From Halothiobacillaceae bacterium (lineage in GTDB: Bacteria; Pseudomonadota; Gammaproteobacteria; Halothiobacillales; Halothiobacillaceae), in the NCBI GenBank assembly GCA_011380105.1, contig DRZW01000197.1, positions 1 through 7,039 on the forward strand: a DNA stretch of 7,039 bases, in the 5' to 3' direction. Below the pieces are notes generated by a model that saw only the letters and a program-made list of their open reading frames with translations, was not told where the DNA came from and ran no database searches. Positions 1 to 6,609 of this stretch are shown here, piece after piece. Positions within the stretch are counted from its first letter, which is position 1. Each line of letters begins with the position of its first letter. Both the position numbers and the translations under genes were made by a program.

Positions 1-554
1 CTGAACAACCCCAAAAAATCGTCGGTCATGCTCAGTCTTTAGCTCAGTGCCGGGGGTGGCTTGATCGCCACTATGCTGGGGTTGAGCGTGTTGCTGTTGC
101 CAGTAATGCCATTGGTGCGGTCATGGCCGCCGATGACCCAAGCATTATGGCGCTTGGGGCTGAAATTGCAGCTGATCGGTACAATTTAACCGTAGTTGCC
201 CGCAATATTCAGGATGATGCCCGCAATACCACACGTTTTGCCATTCTGGGGCGTGAGCAGGTGCCTATCTCAGGCAAGGACAAGACCTCTTTGCTAGTCT
301 CGGTAAAAAATGAGCCCGGCGCGTTAGCCCGTCTGCTCGAACCCCTATCAGCCAATGGCATCGATGTTTCCCGGATTGAATCTCGGCCGGCACGGGATCG
401 AGTCTGGGACTATGTTTTCTTTATCGACTTCTCCGGCCATCGTGATGATCCCATTGTGCGCTCTGCGCTCAATGCATTAGCGCCTCATTGCGGTCACCTG
501 CGGGTTTTGGGTTCATACCCGCAACCGGTCTTGGGTTCGCACATCGTCAACTAA
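1..554 (+). CDS. pheA: PheA C-terminal part: prephenate dehydratase with ACT regulatory domain (5' truncated)
   Basis: The frame is open from the window edge (first full codon at position 3) to the TAA at 552-554, giving 183 residues; the ATG at 123 is internal. The fragment holds the end of the prephenate dehydratase domain, including the catalytic TRF motif in RNTTRF (nt 222-239). A C-terminal ACT domain follows, with GALA near nt 318-329 and ESRP at 378-389, matching the GALV and ESRP motifs that bind phenylalanine for feedback inhibition in this family. The enzyme converts prephenate to phenylpyruvate in the cytoplasm. In gammaproteobacteria it is usually fused to an N-terminal chorismate mutase (P-protein), but that part lies outside the window, so the fusion is inferred. 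The next gene, hisC, starts 45 nt downstream with no terminator between them, which suggests co-transcription. Confidence 0.95.
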   Translation, partial: EQPQKIVGHAQSLAQCRGWLDRHYAGVERVAVASNAIGAVMAADDPSIMALGAEIAADRYNLTVVARNIQDDARNTTRFAILGREQVPISGKDKTSLLVSVKNEPGALARLLEPLSANGIDVSRIESRPARDRVWDYVFFIDFSGHRDDPIVRSALNALAPHCGHLRVLGSYPQPVLGSHIVN

Positions 555-569
555 TGCACTTATTGCGCT

Positions 570-591
570 CTTAATCGTTTAATAATTAAGG
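570..591 (+). promoter_or_regulatory. hisC ribosome binding site inside a small AU-rich inverted repeat
   Basis: CTTAAT (570-575) and ATTAAG (585-590) are perfect 6-nt inverted repeats around a 9-nt loop. The right arm overlaps the hisC Shine-Dalgarno TAAGG (587-591), which sits 8 nt before the ATG at 600. The stem is almost all A-U, so it would be weak. The Shine-Dalgarno is well supported; a regulatory role for the fold is speculative. Confidence 0.4.
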
Positions 592-599
592 TTTATCCC

Positions 600-1754
600 A
601 TGAGTCAACCTGTCGCTGCGGCTTTATCTGCTCGTGGATGTGTAGCACAAATAGCGCCTTACGTGCCGGGCCGACCGGTTGAAGAGGTAATGCGTGAATA
701 TGGCATAAACGACGTCATTAAGCTTGCTTCTAACGAAAACCCGCTTGGGGTTAGCCCGCGCGCGAAGCAAGCGATTATTGCTGCAGCCGATGGGGTGAAT
801 ATTTACCCCGATGGCAGTGGCCGGGCGCTTAAACAAGCGTTGAGCGACCACTACGGCATAGCGCCTGAGCAAATCACGCTGGGTAATGGTTCCAACGATA
901 TATTGGAAATCATTGCCCGTGCTTACCTGCAGCCGGGTGTGGCTGCGGTGTATTCGCAATACGGTTTTGCGATTTACAAGCTGGCAACCCAAGCGGCCGG
1001 TGCAGAACATATTGAAGTACCGGCACGGCCAGAGGATGATGCACTAATGCCGTTTGGTGCCGATTTGAACGCCATGGCAGCAGCTGTAACAGCCGATACC
1101 CGCGTTATTTTTTTGGCAAACCCGAATAATCCCACTGGAACTTGGGTTAACTGTGATGAATTGATCGGTTTTCTTGATGCCATCGACCCACGTGTTGTGG
1201 TGGTTTTAGATGAGGCCTACACCGAGTATGTTGAGGATGCGGACTTCCCCGATGGTATGGCTTTGCTGGAACGTTACCCTAACCTGATTGTTACCCGTAC
1301 CTTCTCCAAAATCTATGGATTAGCTGGCTTGCGGGTTGGTTTTGCCGTTAGCCATCCAGACTTGGCAGATTTACTTAATCGGGTTCGCCAGCCGTTTAAT
1401 GTCAACAATGTCGCCAGCGCCGCGGCTATCGCGGCATTAGATGATGCGGATTTTGTAGCCAAAAGCATTGAAGTTAATCGGGCTGGGCTGGCGCAATGGC
1501 ACCAGGCAGTATCAAAAAACCAGTGGCAGGCGGTGCCCAGTCGGGGGAATTTTATCACCCTCAAAACACCCTATGCGGCAGCAACAGTCTTTGAAGAGCT
1601 GTTGCGCCATGGTGTGATTGTCCGTCCACTCGGCGGTAATCAGGCCTTGGGTGGGCTTTCGCAGGCAGTGCGCATATCCATCGGCACTTTTGCGGAAAAC
1701 GAGCGGGCTATTGATGCATTCAGTGCAGTTATGGCGAAATTGAGGTCGGCATGA
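600..1754 (+). CDS. hisC: HisC-type histidinol-phosphate / aromatic aminotransferase
   Basis: This 384-aa protein is a fold-type I PLP aminotransferase of the HisC family, close to the usual length of about 350-370. Visible motifs are SNENPLG (44-50), the glycine-rich NGSND (96-100), NPNNPTG (174-180), DEAY (204-207) and TRTFSK (232-237), where K237 should form the Schiff base with PLP. LRVGF (244-248) and the substrate-carboxylate arginine R358 follow. The ATG is chosen because TAAGG lies 8 nt upstream and the N-terminus fits the family. HisC converts imidazole-acetol phosphate and L-glutamate to histidinol phosphate. Copies lying between pheA and tyrA in pseudomonad-type genomes are generally thought to act as broad-specificity aromatic aminotransferases, so transamination of phenylpyruvate and 4-hydroxyphenylpyruvate is likely here (inferred from context). 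The stop overlaps the tyrA start by 4 nt (ATGA). Confidence 0.93.
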   Translation: MSQPVAAALSARGCVAQIAPYVPGRPVEEVMREYGINDVIKLASNENPLGVSPRAKQAIIAAADGVNIYPDGSGRALKQALSDHYGIAPEQITLGNGSNDILEIIARAYLQPGVAAVYSQYGFAIYKLATQAAGAEHIEVPARPEDDALMPFGADLNAMAAAVTADTRVIFLANPNNPTGTWVNCDELIGFLDAIDPRVVVVLDEAYTEYVEDADFPDGMALLERYPNLIVTRTFSKIYGLAGLRVGFAVSHPDLADLLNRVRQPFNVNNVASAAAIAALDDADFVAKSIEVNRAGLAQWHQAVSKNQWQAVPSRGNFITLKTPYAAATVFEELLRHGVIVRPLGGNQALGGLSQAVRISIGTFAENERAIDAFSAVMAKLRSA

Positions 1755-2575
1755 GCCAACCATCGGTTAGCGCTAAACCCATTAACAAACTAGCCTTAAT
1801 TGGCACCGGTTTGATTGGTGGTTCATTCGCCTTAGCCCTGAAAAAACAGGGTCTGGTCGGTCAGGTCGTCGGGCTAGCCAGAAGCCCAGAATCGGCCCGG
1901 CGTGCGCTGGATGCTGGCGTGGTTGATCAGGCCGAAGAATCGTTTCACAAAGTTATTGCCGATGCCGATTTGGTCTTTATAGCCACCCCGGTTAAAGCCA
2001 TGGATGCGGTGTTCGCACAATTGGCAGATTGTTTGCCGGAGCAGGCCTTAATCACTGATGGTGGTAGTGTTAAGCAAGCGGTATTTGATCGTGCCTGTGC
2101 GCATCTTAAACAATTCCAGCTAGAGCGCTTCGTTCCTGGACACCCCATTGCGGGTAAAGAGCGCAGTGGCCCGGAGGCGGCTGATGCTGATTTGTTTGTG
2201 GATCACCGCGTGATTTTAACCCCGGTTGCTGAATGCACCAGTGCAGCCGCCTTAAGTCGGATACATGAGTTGTGGGTTGGGGTAGGGGCGGAAGTAGAGC
2301 AGCTGACCTTGGCTGAGCATGACCACCTGCTTGCCGCAACCTCCCACCTGCCGCACGCTGCTGCCTTTGCCATGGTTGGAGCGCTGCTGCGAATGGAAGA
2401 ACGCCACGATGTGTTTCGTTATGCAGCCGGCGGCTTTCGTGATTTTACCCGTATTGCCAGTTCAGACCCCACGATGTGGGCGGATATCTTTATGGATAAC
2501 CGAGCTGAACTGCAAAGCCTGATTGCCCGTTACCAACAAGAACTGACAGTCTTAAACCGATATGGCAGGCTGTGA
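1751..2575 (+). CDS. tyrA: TyrA prephenate/arogenate dehydrogenase, 3' end frameshifted
   Basis: The open frame gives 274 residues. An N-terminal Rossmann fold carries GTGLIGG (18-24). Family motifs are ATP (78-80), GHPIAGKERSG (130-140), SHLPH (198-202, with active-site-type histidines) and GGFRDFTRIASSDP (227-240). TyrA oxidatively decarboxylates prephenate (or arogenate) to 4-hydroxyphenylpyruvate (or tyrosine) with NAD(P)+. The ATG overlaps the hisC stop and has GAGG 5 nt upstream, so the two are translationally coupled. The last six residues (NRYGRL) look out of frame: removing one A from the run at 2554-2556 gives LTVLTDMAGC and continues for 36 residues to the stop at 2664-2666, for about 304 aa in total. 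The truncated protein keeps all recognisable catalytic motifs but loses C-terminal helical sequence. This is either a sequencing indel or a real mutation. In Pseudomonas this gene is fused to aroA; here it is separate. Confidence 0.9.
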   Translation: MSQPSVSAKPINKLALIGTGLIGGSFALALKKQGLVGQVVGLARSPESARRALDAGVVDQAEESFHKVIADADLVFIATPVKAMDAVFAQLADCLPEQALITDGGSVKQAVFDRACAHLKQFQLERFVPGHPIAGKERSGPEAADADLFVDHRVILTPVAECTSAAALSRIHELWVGVGAEVEQLTLAEHDHLLAATSHLPHAAAFAMVGALLRMEERHDVFRYAAGGFRDFTRIASSDPTMWADIFMDNRAELQSLIARYQQELTVLNRYGRL

Positions 2576-2666
2576 TGACCGCCAGGCGTTGCAAGACTAT
2601 CTCGCCGAGATCAAGCGTATCCGCGATAATCGGTTTCCCCCGGAACAGGCCACACTCTTAAAATAA
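2556..2666 (+). pseudogene. tyrA: Displaced C-terminal coding segment of tyrA (+1 frame)
   Basis: Read from ACC at 2556, this stretch encodes 36 residues beginning TDMAGCDDRQALQDYLAEIK and ending in TLLK before TAA at 2664-2666. It has the charged, helical character expected of the end of a TyrA protein (a DYLAEIK/RIRDNR segment) and fills most of the otherwise unexplained 119-nt gap before aroA. It joins the main frame smoothly if one A of 2554-2556 is removed. An internal ATG at 2562 could in principle let it be translated alone (34 aa), but no Shine-Dalgarno precedes it. I read it as the broken tail of tyrA, not a separate gene. Confidence 0.8.
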
Positions 2667-2673
2667 TGTGGCC
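2648..2673 (+). repeat. 7-bp perfect inverted repeat at the tyrA-aroA junction
   Basis: GGCCACA (2648-2654) and TGTGGCC (2667-2673) are perfect inverted repeats around a 12-nt A/T-rich loop that contains the original tyrA stop (2664-2666). No T-tract follows, so it is not a typical intrinsic terminator. It ends 21 nt before the aroA ATG and could form an RNA hairpin between the two genes; its function is unknown. Confidence 0.5.
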
Positions 2674-2694
2674 GATGCCAAGAGCAAGTAACAC

Positions 2695-4056
2695 ATGACT
2701 GACCAACGCATCCGTTTTATCAGCAAACCGGCCTCCGAAATGAATGGCCAGATTCGCGTACCTGGTGATAAATCTATCTCCCACCGCTCAATTATGCTCG
2801 GTGCACTTGCAGAAGGCCGCACGGAAGTAACCGGCTTTTTGGAAGGAGAAGACAGCCTTAATACCCTGCGTTGTTTTCGAGCGATGGGAGTGGCGATTAC
2901 CGAGCCGAAAGCCGGTTATGTCTGCATTGATGGGGTTGGCCTGCATGGCTTGCGCGCACCAAAAGAGCCGTTATATGTGGGTAATTCGGGTACCTCGATG
3001 CGCTTGATGGCCGGTATTTTGGCCGGGCAACGTTTTGATTCTACCTTAACGGGGGATGCCTCGCTCTCAAAACGCCCGATGAAGCGGATTATTGATCCTT
3101 TAGAGCAGATGGGCGCTGTAATTGAATCTGGCGAAGGTGGGCGTTCACCATTAACCATCCGGGGTTCAGACAAACCGTTGCGGGCCTTGAACTATCAACT
3201 GCCCATGGCCAGTGCCCAGGTTAAATCCTGCGTTTTGTTAGCCGGGCTGTATGCACAGGGTAAAACCTGCGTTACCGAGCCGGCACCAACGCGTGATCAT
3301 ACCGAGCGGATGCTGCAGGGATTTGGTATTGGCATCGAGACCCAAGGATCACAGTGCTGTCTAACCGAATCCGACCTTGAGCAGCGAAAATTGACTGCCA
3401 CCCAGATTGATGTACCGGCGGATATCTCATCGGCGGCTTTCTTTTTAGTGGCAGCCAGTATTGCCGGGAGTGGCGCGGTTACCTTAAAGCACGTCGGCAT
3501 GAATCCAACCCGCACCGGCGTGATTGATATTCTCAAAGCGATGGGGGCTGATATCACCATAAAAAACGCCTGTGAGGTTGGTGGCGAGCCGGTGGCTGAT
3601 TTAATCGTTCGACCCGCTCAATTACACGGTATAGAAATTGACGAGGCATTAGTTCCGCTGGCGATTGATGAATTCCCGGTATTGTTTATAGCCGCGGCCT
3701 GTGCGCGGGGTCGCACCGTGCTGACCGGTGCCGAAGAGCTGCGCGTTAAAGAATCAGACCGGATTTCTGTTATGGCCGATGGCTTGCAACAACTTGGAGT
3801 CGACGCCACGCCCACCGCCGATGGGATGATTATTGAAGGACAGGGTGACAAAAGGGCGGTATTTGGTGCCGGTTGCATCGGTGCACAGGGTGATCATCGC
3901 ATCGCCATGGCCTTTGCCGTTGCCGGACTGAGAAGCCAAGAACACATCATCATTGATGACTGCCAATTTGTGGAAACCTCTTTCCCTGGTTTTGCCGATC
4001 TGTTTAATCAGATCGGTGGCCGACTGGAAACCCAGCCCATGCCGACGGAGCCTTAA
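2695..4056 (+). CDS. aroA: AroA, 3-phosphoshikimate 1-carboxyvinyltransferase (EPSP synthase)
   Basis: The 453-aa product is a full-length EPSP synthase. It joins phosphoenolpyruvate to shikimate-3-phosphate in the sixth step of the shikimate pathway, in the cytoplasm. Motifs in order are PGDKSISHR (23-31, catalytic-type K26), GNSGTSMR (96-103), GDASLSKRPM (120-129), SAQVK (173-177), DEFP (325-328, general-base aspartate), ELRVKESDR (348-356) and DHRIAM (400-405). From memory, GDKSISHR, GNSGT...RLM and TRDHTE look more like the Bacillus and CP4-type enzymes than the E. coli one. Gly99 corresponds to E. coli Gly96, and Leu104 stands where E. coli has Pro101. An in-frame stop (TAA at 2689-2691) lies just before the ATG, so no upstream extension or fusion to TyrA exists in this frame. 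The Shine-Dalgarno is weak (AGAG at 2681-2684). cmk starts 3 nt after the stop. Confidence 0.96.
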   Translation: MTDQRIRFISKPASEMNGQIRVPGDKSISHRSIMLGALAEGRTEVTGFLEGEDSLNTLRCFRAMGVAITEPKAGYVCIDGVGLHGLRAPKEPLYVGNSGTSMRLMAGILAGQRFDSTLTGDASLSKRPMKRIIDPLEQMGAVIESGEGGRSPLTIRGSDKPLRALNYQLPMASAQVKSCVLLAGLYAQGKTCVTEPAPTRDHTERMLQGFGIGIETQGSQCCLTESDLEQRKLTATQIDVPADISSAAFFLVAASIAGSGAVTLKHVGMNPTRTGVIDILKAMGADITIKNACEVGGEPVADLIVRPAQLHGIEIDEALVPLAIDEFPVLFIAAACARGRTVLTGAEELRVKESDRISVMADGLQQLGVDATPTADGMIIEGQGDKRAVFGAGCIGAQGDHRIAMAFAVAGLRSQEHIIIDDCQFVETSFPGFADLFNQIGGRLETQPMPTEP

Positions 4057-4059
4057 TCT

Positions 4060-4716
4060 ATGTTTACAGTGATCACCATTGATGGCCCGAGTGGATCAGG
4101 TAAAGGCACCATAGCCCGCAGGCTTGCAGCCCATTACGGCTACCATTTACTTGATTCCGGCAGTTTATACCGCCTGGTGGCGCTAAAAGCCATTGAGCTT
4201 GGCCTGGCTGAAGATGCACCCGAGTTAGTGGAGATTGCCCGCAACCTGGATTGTCATTTCACCAAGAGTGGTGCAATCCTGATTGATGGCAAACCGGCGT
4301 CAAGTGAACTGCGCACCGAGCAAACCGGCGCGGTTGCCTCTAAGATTGCGGCACGAGAAGACGTGCGTGCGGCACTATTACAACGCCAGCGTGATTTTGC
4401 TGTAGCCCCCGGACTGATTGCAGACGGGCGAGATATGGGCACTGTGGTCTTTCCTGAGGCCTCGGTGAAAATATTTTTGGACGCATCGGCCGAAGAAAGA
4501 GCGCGCAGGCGCTACAAACAGTTGATCGAAAATGGTTTTGATGCTAACCTAAACAGTCTCATTAATGAGATTGCTGCACGTGATGATCGTGACCGCAATC
4601 GTGCCGTTGCACCACTGGTGCCGGCAGAAGATGCAGAGGTGATTGACTCCTCTAATCTTTCTGTTGATGAGGTTGAGAAGATCATTCGACGCCGGATTGA
4701 TGCGATCCAACAATAA
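4060..4716 (+). CDS. cmk: Cytidylate kinase
   Basis: This 218-aa P-loop kinase transfers phosphate from ATP to CMP or dCMP, feeding CTP/dCTP synthesis and RNA-turnover salvage. The Walker A loop is GPSGSGKGT (9-17). LDSGSLYR (31-38) forms part of the nucleotide-monophosphate site; the family more often has LDSGAx[14 protein letters not shown] (121-132) and the lid/C-terminal block [16 protein letters not shown] (174-189) are diagnostic and near-identical to E. coli Cmk. Length is slightly below the usual 225-230. GGAG (4047-4050) lies 9 nt before the ATG, and the gene begins 3 nt after aroA, so the two are surely co-transcribed. The cmk-rpsA pairing is widespread in gammaproteobacteria. Confidence 0.96.
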   Translation: MFTVITIDGPSGSGKGTIARRLAAHYGYHLLDSGSLYRLVALKAIELGLAEDAPELVEIARNLDCHFTKSGAILIDGKPASSELRTEQTGAVASKIAAREDVRAALLQRQRDFAVAPGLIADGRDMGTVVFPEASVKIFLDASAEERARRRYKQLIENGFDANLNSLINEIAARDDRDRNRAVAPLVPAEDAEVIDSSNLSVDEVEKIIRRRIDAIQQ

Positions 4717-4847
4717 CGTATCACTTCGGTGTGTTTGTTAAACCCTTAGGATCTGGCATACCCAGGGATTTGGAAAAGCCAGTTTATCACCACCGCGGCA
4801 GACAGCATTAAGGAACGTCATGTCGTCAAATTTGGATAATAAGTTTA
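4717..4847 (+). promoter_or_regulatory. rpsA mRNA leader with several GGA motifs, no strong Shine-Dalgarno at rpsA
   Basis: This 131-nt non-coding stretch separates cmk from rpsA. It contains GGA at 4749, 4766, 4772, 4812 and 4834. Possible stems are CAC-TTCG-GTG (4722-4731, a C(UUCG)G tetraloop on only 3 bp), CTGGC/GCCAG (4753-4757 with 4778-4782, loop holding two GGA, extendable by GAT/ATC across a 3-nt bulge) and AAATTT/AAGTTT (4828-4846). E. coli rpsA is known to be translated efficiently without a canonical Shine-Dalgarno, from a folded leader that S1 itself represses. The layout here fits that scheme, so autogenous control by S1 is likely but inferred. I found no convincing sigma-70 promoter in the leader. 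Confidence 0.6.
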
Positions 4848-4855
4848 ATGTCTGA
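4820..4855 (+). CDS. Candidate 11-codon upstream ORF overlapping the rpsA start
   Basis: An ATG at 4820 follows AAGGA (4810-4814) with a 5-nt spacer, a better ribosome binding site than the one in front of rpsA. It opens [11 protein letters not shown] and stops at TGA 4853-4855, overlapping the rpsA ATG (4848) by 8 nt in another frame. A ribosome finishing this peptide would end 3 nt past the rpsA start codon, a geometry suited to re-initiation and translational coupling. The peptide has no recognisable function. Chance is possible in 131 nt, but the ribosome binding site makes it worth listing. Confidence 0.4.
   Translation: MSSNLDNKFNV
4828..4846 (+). promoter_or_regulatory. GGA-loop hairpin immediately upstream of the rpsA ATG
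   Basis: AAATTT (4828-4833) can pair with AAGTTT (4841-4846) through six pairs, one of them U-G, presenting GGATAAT (4834-4840) as the loop; the rpsA ATG starts 2 nt later. GGA in the loop of an AU-rich hairpin close to the start is the kind of Shine-Dalgarno substitute described for gammaproteobacterial rpsA leaders. The hairpin lies inside the upstream ORF, so translating that ORF would melt it. Confidence 0.45.
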
Positions 4856-6521
4856 AAGTTTTGCCCAGCTTTTTGAAGAAAGCCTACAGAATTCTGTCAT
4901 GCAGGCCGGCGAGATTGTGTTTGGCACAGTCGTCGATATTAGCGGTGACTACGTCACGGTTGATGCAGGTCTGAAATCAGAGGGGATTATCCCCGCTGAC
5001 CAATTTCGTGATGAAAACGGTGAGTTAACCATCAACGTTGGTGACGAAGTTGAGGTTGCACTCGACACTGTTGAAGATGGCTTTGGTGAAACGCGTCTTT
5101 CTCGCGAGAAAGCTTTGCGCGCCCGTGCATGGAAAAAGCTGGAGAAGGCTTTTGAAGATGAAGAAATCATCACTGGTCGTATTTCCGGCAAAGTCAAAGG
5201 CGGGTTTACCGTTGAATTAGGCGATGTGCGCGCCTTTCTACCCGGTTCACTGGTTGACGTGCGCCCGATTCGCGATACCACCTATCTTGAAGGCAAAGAC
5301 ATCGAGTTTAAGATCATTAAACTCGATCAGCGCCGTAATAACGTCGTGGTTTCTCGCCGCGCTGTGGTTGAAGAAGAATACAGCGCTGAGCGTGAAGCCC
5401 TGCTTGAGCAGCTCCAAGAAGGCATGGTTCTGCGCGGTATCGTCAAAAACCTCACTGACTATGGTGCGTTTTTGGATCTTGGCGGCATCGACGGCTTGCT
5501 GCACATCACCGACATGGCGTGGAAGCGTGTTAAGCATCCCTCTGAAATGGTTAACATCGGTGATGAAGTCGACGTTAAAGTTCTTAAGTTCGACCGCGAG
5601 CGCAACCGTGTATCGCTGGGCTTAAAGCAACTGGGCGAAGATCCCTGGAGCGACATTTCCCGCCGCTATCCTTCCGGAACCCGTCTGTTCGGTAAAGTAA
5701 CCAACCTGACTGATTACGGCTGCTTTGTAGAAATTGAAGATGGCGTCGAAGGGCTGGTTCACGTCTCCGAAATGGATTGGACTAACAAAAACGTCAACCC
5801 AGGCAAGATTGTCTCGGTAGGTGACGAAGTCGAAGTCATGATCCTCGACATCGACGAAGAGCGCCGCCGGATTTCACTGGGTATGAAACAGTGTCAGCCT
5901 AATCCTTGGGATGCATTTGCCGCTACTCATCAGAAAGGCGATAAGGTTTCTGGTCAAATCAAGTCCATTACCGATTTCGGTATCTTTATCGGCCTAGAAG
6001 GTGGTATTGACGGTTTGATTCACCTCTCGGATCTGTCTTGGAGCGAGCCGGGAGAAGAAGCGGTTCGTCAATTCAAGAAAGGCGAAGAGCTTGAGGCCGT
6101 GGTTATCGCCATAGACCCAGAGCGTGAGCGTATTTCACTGGGCTTAAAGCAGCTGGAAGAAGATCCATTGTCTGACTGGGCTAACGCGAATCCGAAAGGT
6201 TCTATTGTTAAAGGAACTATCAGCGAAGTTGATGCGCGCGGTGCTGTCGTTAAACTCGATGAAAACGTAGAAGGTTATATTCGCGCCTCAGATATTGCTC
6301 GCGAGCGCACAGATGATGCTCGCACGGTATTGACCGAAGGTGAGGAAGTTGAAGCCAAGTTCATGGGTATTGATCGTAAAAATCGCATGATCAGCCTCTC
6401 GATTCGCGCTAAAGAGCAAGAAGAAGAGTCTGAAGCCATGGATAAGCTTAGCAACCGCGCTTCCACCAGCTCGCCGACGTTAGGTGATCTGCTAAAAGAG
6501 CAGCTTGGCAAGACTGAATAA
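4848..6521 (+). CDS. rpsA: 30S ribosomal protein S1
   Basis: At 557 aa this equals the length of E. coli S1, and the start [13 protein letters not shown] matches the family N-terminus. There are six S1 (OB-fold) repeats at roughly 21-87, 105-171, 192-260, 277-347, 364-434 and 451-520. The first two bind the ribosome (via S2) and the rest bind mRNA; repeats 3-5 are the most alike, with NLTDYGAF or SITDFGIF, HxSDxxW/HITDMAW and RxSLGLKQ signatures. S1 helps the 30S subunit capture and unfold mRNA and represses its own translation. The C-terminal tail (about 521-557, ending [12 protein letters not shown]) resembles the pseudomonad type more than the E. coli one. No better upstream start exists in frame: TAA at 4809-4811 closes it. 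A terminator follows 29 nt after the stop. Confidence 0.98.
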   Translation: MSESFAQLFEESLQNSVMQAGEIVFGTVVDISGDYVTVDAGLKSEGIIPADQFRDENGELTINVGDEVEVALDTVEDGFGETRLSREKALRARAWKKLEKAFEDEEIITGRISGKVKGGFTVELGDVRAFLPGSLVDVRPIRDTTYLEGKDIEFKIIKLDQRRNNVVVSRRAVVEEEYSAEREALLEQLQEGMVLRGIVKNLTDYGAFLDLGGIDGLLHITDMAWKRVKHPSEMVNIGDEVDVKVLKFDRERNRVSLGLKQLGEDPWSDISRRYPSGTRLFGKVTNLTDYGCFVEIEDGVEGLVHVSEMDWTNKNVNPGKIVSVGDEVEVMILDIDEERRRISLGMKQCQPNPWDAFAATHQKGDKVSGQIKSITDFGIFIGLEGGIDGLIHLSDLSWSEPGEEAVRQFKKGEELEAVVIAIDPERERISLGLKQLEEDPLSDWANANPKGSIVKGTISEVDARGAVVKLDENVEGYIRASDIARERTDDARTVLTEGEEVEAKFMGIDRKNRMISLSIRAKEQEEESEAMDKLSNRASTSSPTLGDLLKEQLGKTE

Positions 6522-6550
6522 AGCACAATCAACCCATGTAAAGTTATCGA

Positions 6551-6576
6551 CGCCATCCGAAAGGATGGCGTTTTTT
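6551..6576 (+). terminator. Rho-independent terminator after rpsA
   Basis: CGCCATCC (6551-6558) and GGATGGCG (6563-6570) form a perfect 8-bp stem closed by a GAAA (GNRA-type) tetraloop and followed directly by six T (6571-6576). It lies 29 nt after the rpsA stop and should end the pheA-to-rpsA transcript, separating it from ihfB-pyrF. Confidence 0.93.
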
Positions 6577-6580
6577 ATGG

Positions 6581-6609
6581 ATGAAAATAAATGCCTTTCC
6601 TTGTAGAAT
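6581..6609 (+). promoter_or_regulatory. Candidate sigma-70 promoter for ihfB
   Basis: ATGAAA (6581-6586, 4 of 6 matches to TTGACA) and TAGAAT (6604-6609, 5 of 6 to TATAAT) are separated by exactly 17 nt, just after the rpsA terminator and 34 nt before the ihfB GTG. The strong terminator upstream means ihfB needs its own promoter, which supports the call; the start site is not proven. Confidence 0.55.

Noticed and set aside
624..1010. 128-aa open frame on the minus strand inside hisC, and other antisense frames in hisC, aroA and rpsA
   Set aside because: They lie wholly within strongly conserved + strand genes, show no family motifs and no ribosome binding sites; they reflect the codon bias of the sense genes.
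2554..2557. Programmed -1 frameshift at C TTA AAC in tyrA
   Set aside because: The C-terminal coding segment is in the +1 frame; -1 slippage would not reach it, so an indel is the simpler explanation.
4643..4671. TTGACT in the cmk end as a -35 box for an rpsA promoter
   Set aside because: No acceptable -10 lies 16-18 nt downstream (best is GATGAG, 3 of 6), and the bases are explained by cmk codons.
4735..4763. Possible promoter in the rpsA leader (TTGTTA with CATACC, or TAGGAT as a -10)
   Set aside because: Each pairing matches poorly in one element; the evidence is too weak to annotate.
5038..5625. Two + strand frames (60 and 133 aa) within rpsA
   Set aside because: They are alternative-frame readings of the S1 repeats with no recognisable domain.
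5616..6151. 14-nt identical direct repeat (5616-5629 and 6138-6151) inside rpsA, with longer imperfect similarity
   Set aside because: It encodes the LGLKQL end of S1 repeats 3 and 5, so it follows from the repeated domain structure and shared codon use rather than from a separate DNA element.
6527..6539. AATCAACCCATGT as an IHF site after rpsA
   Set aside because: The left half matches but only one of three bases in the TTR half does.
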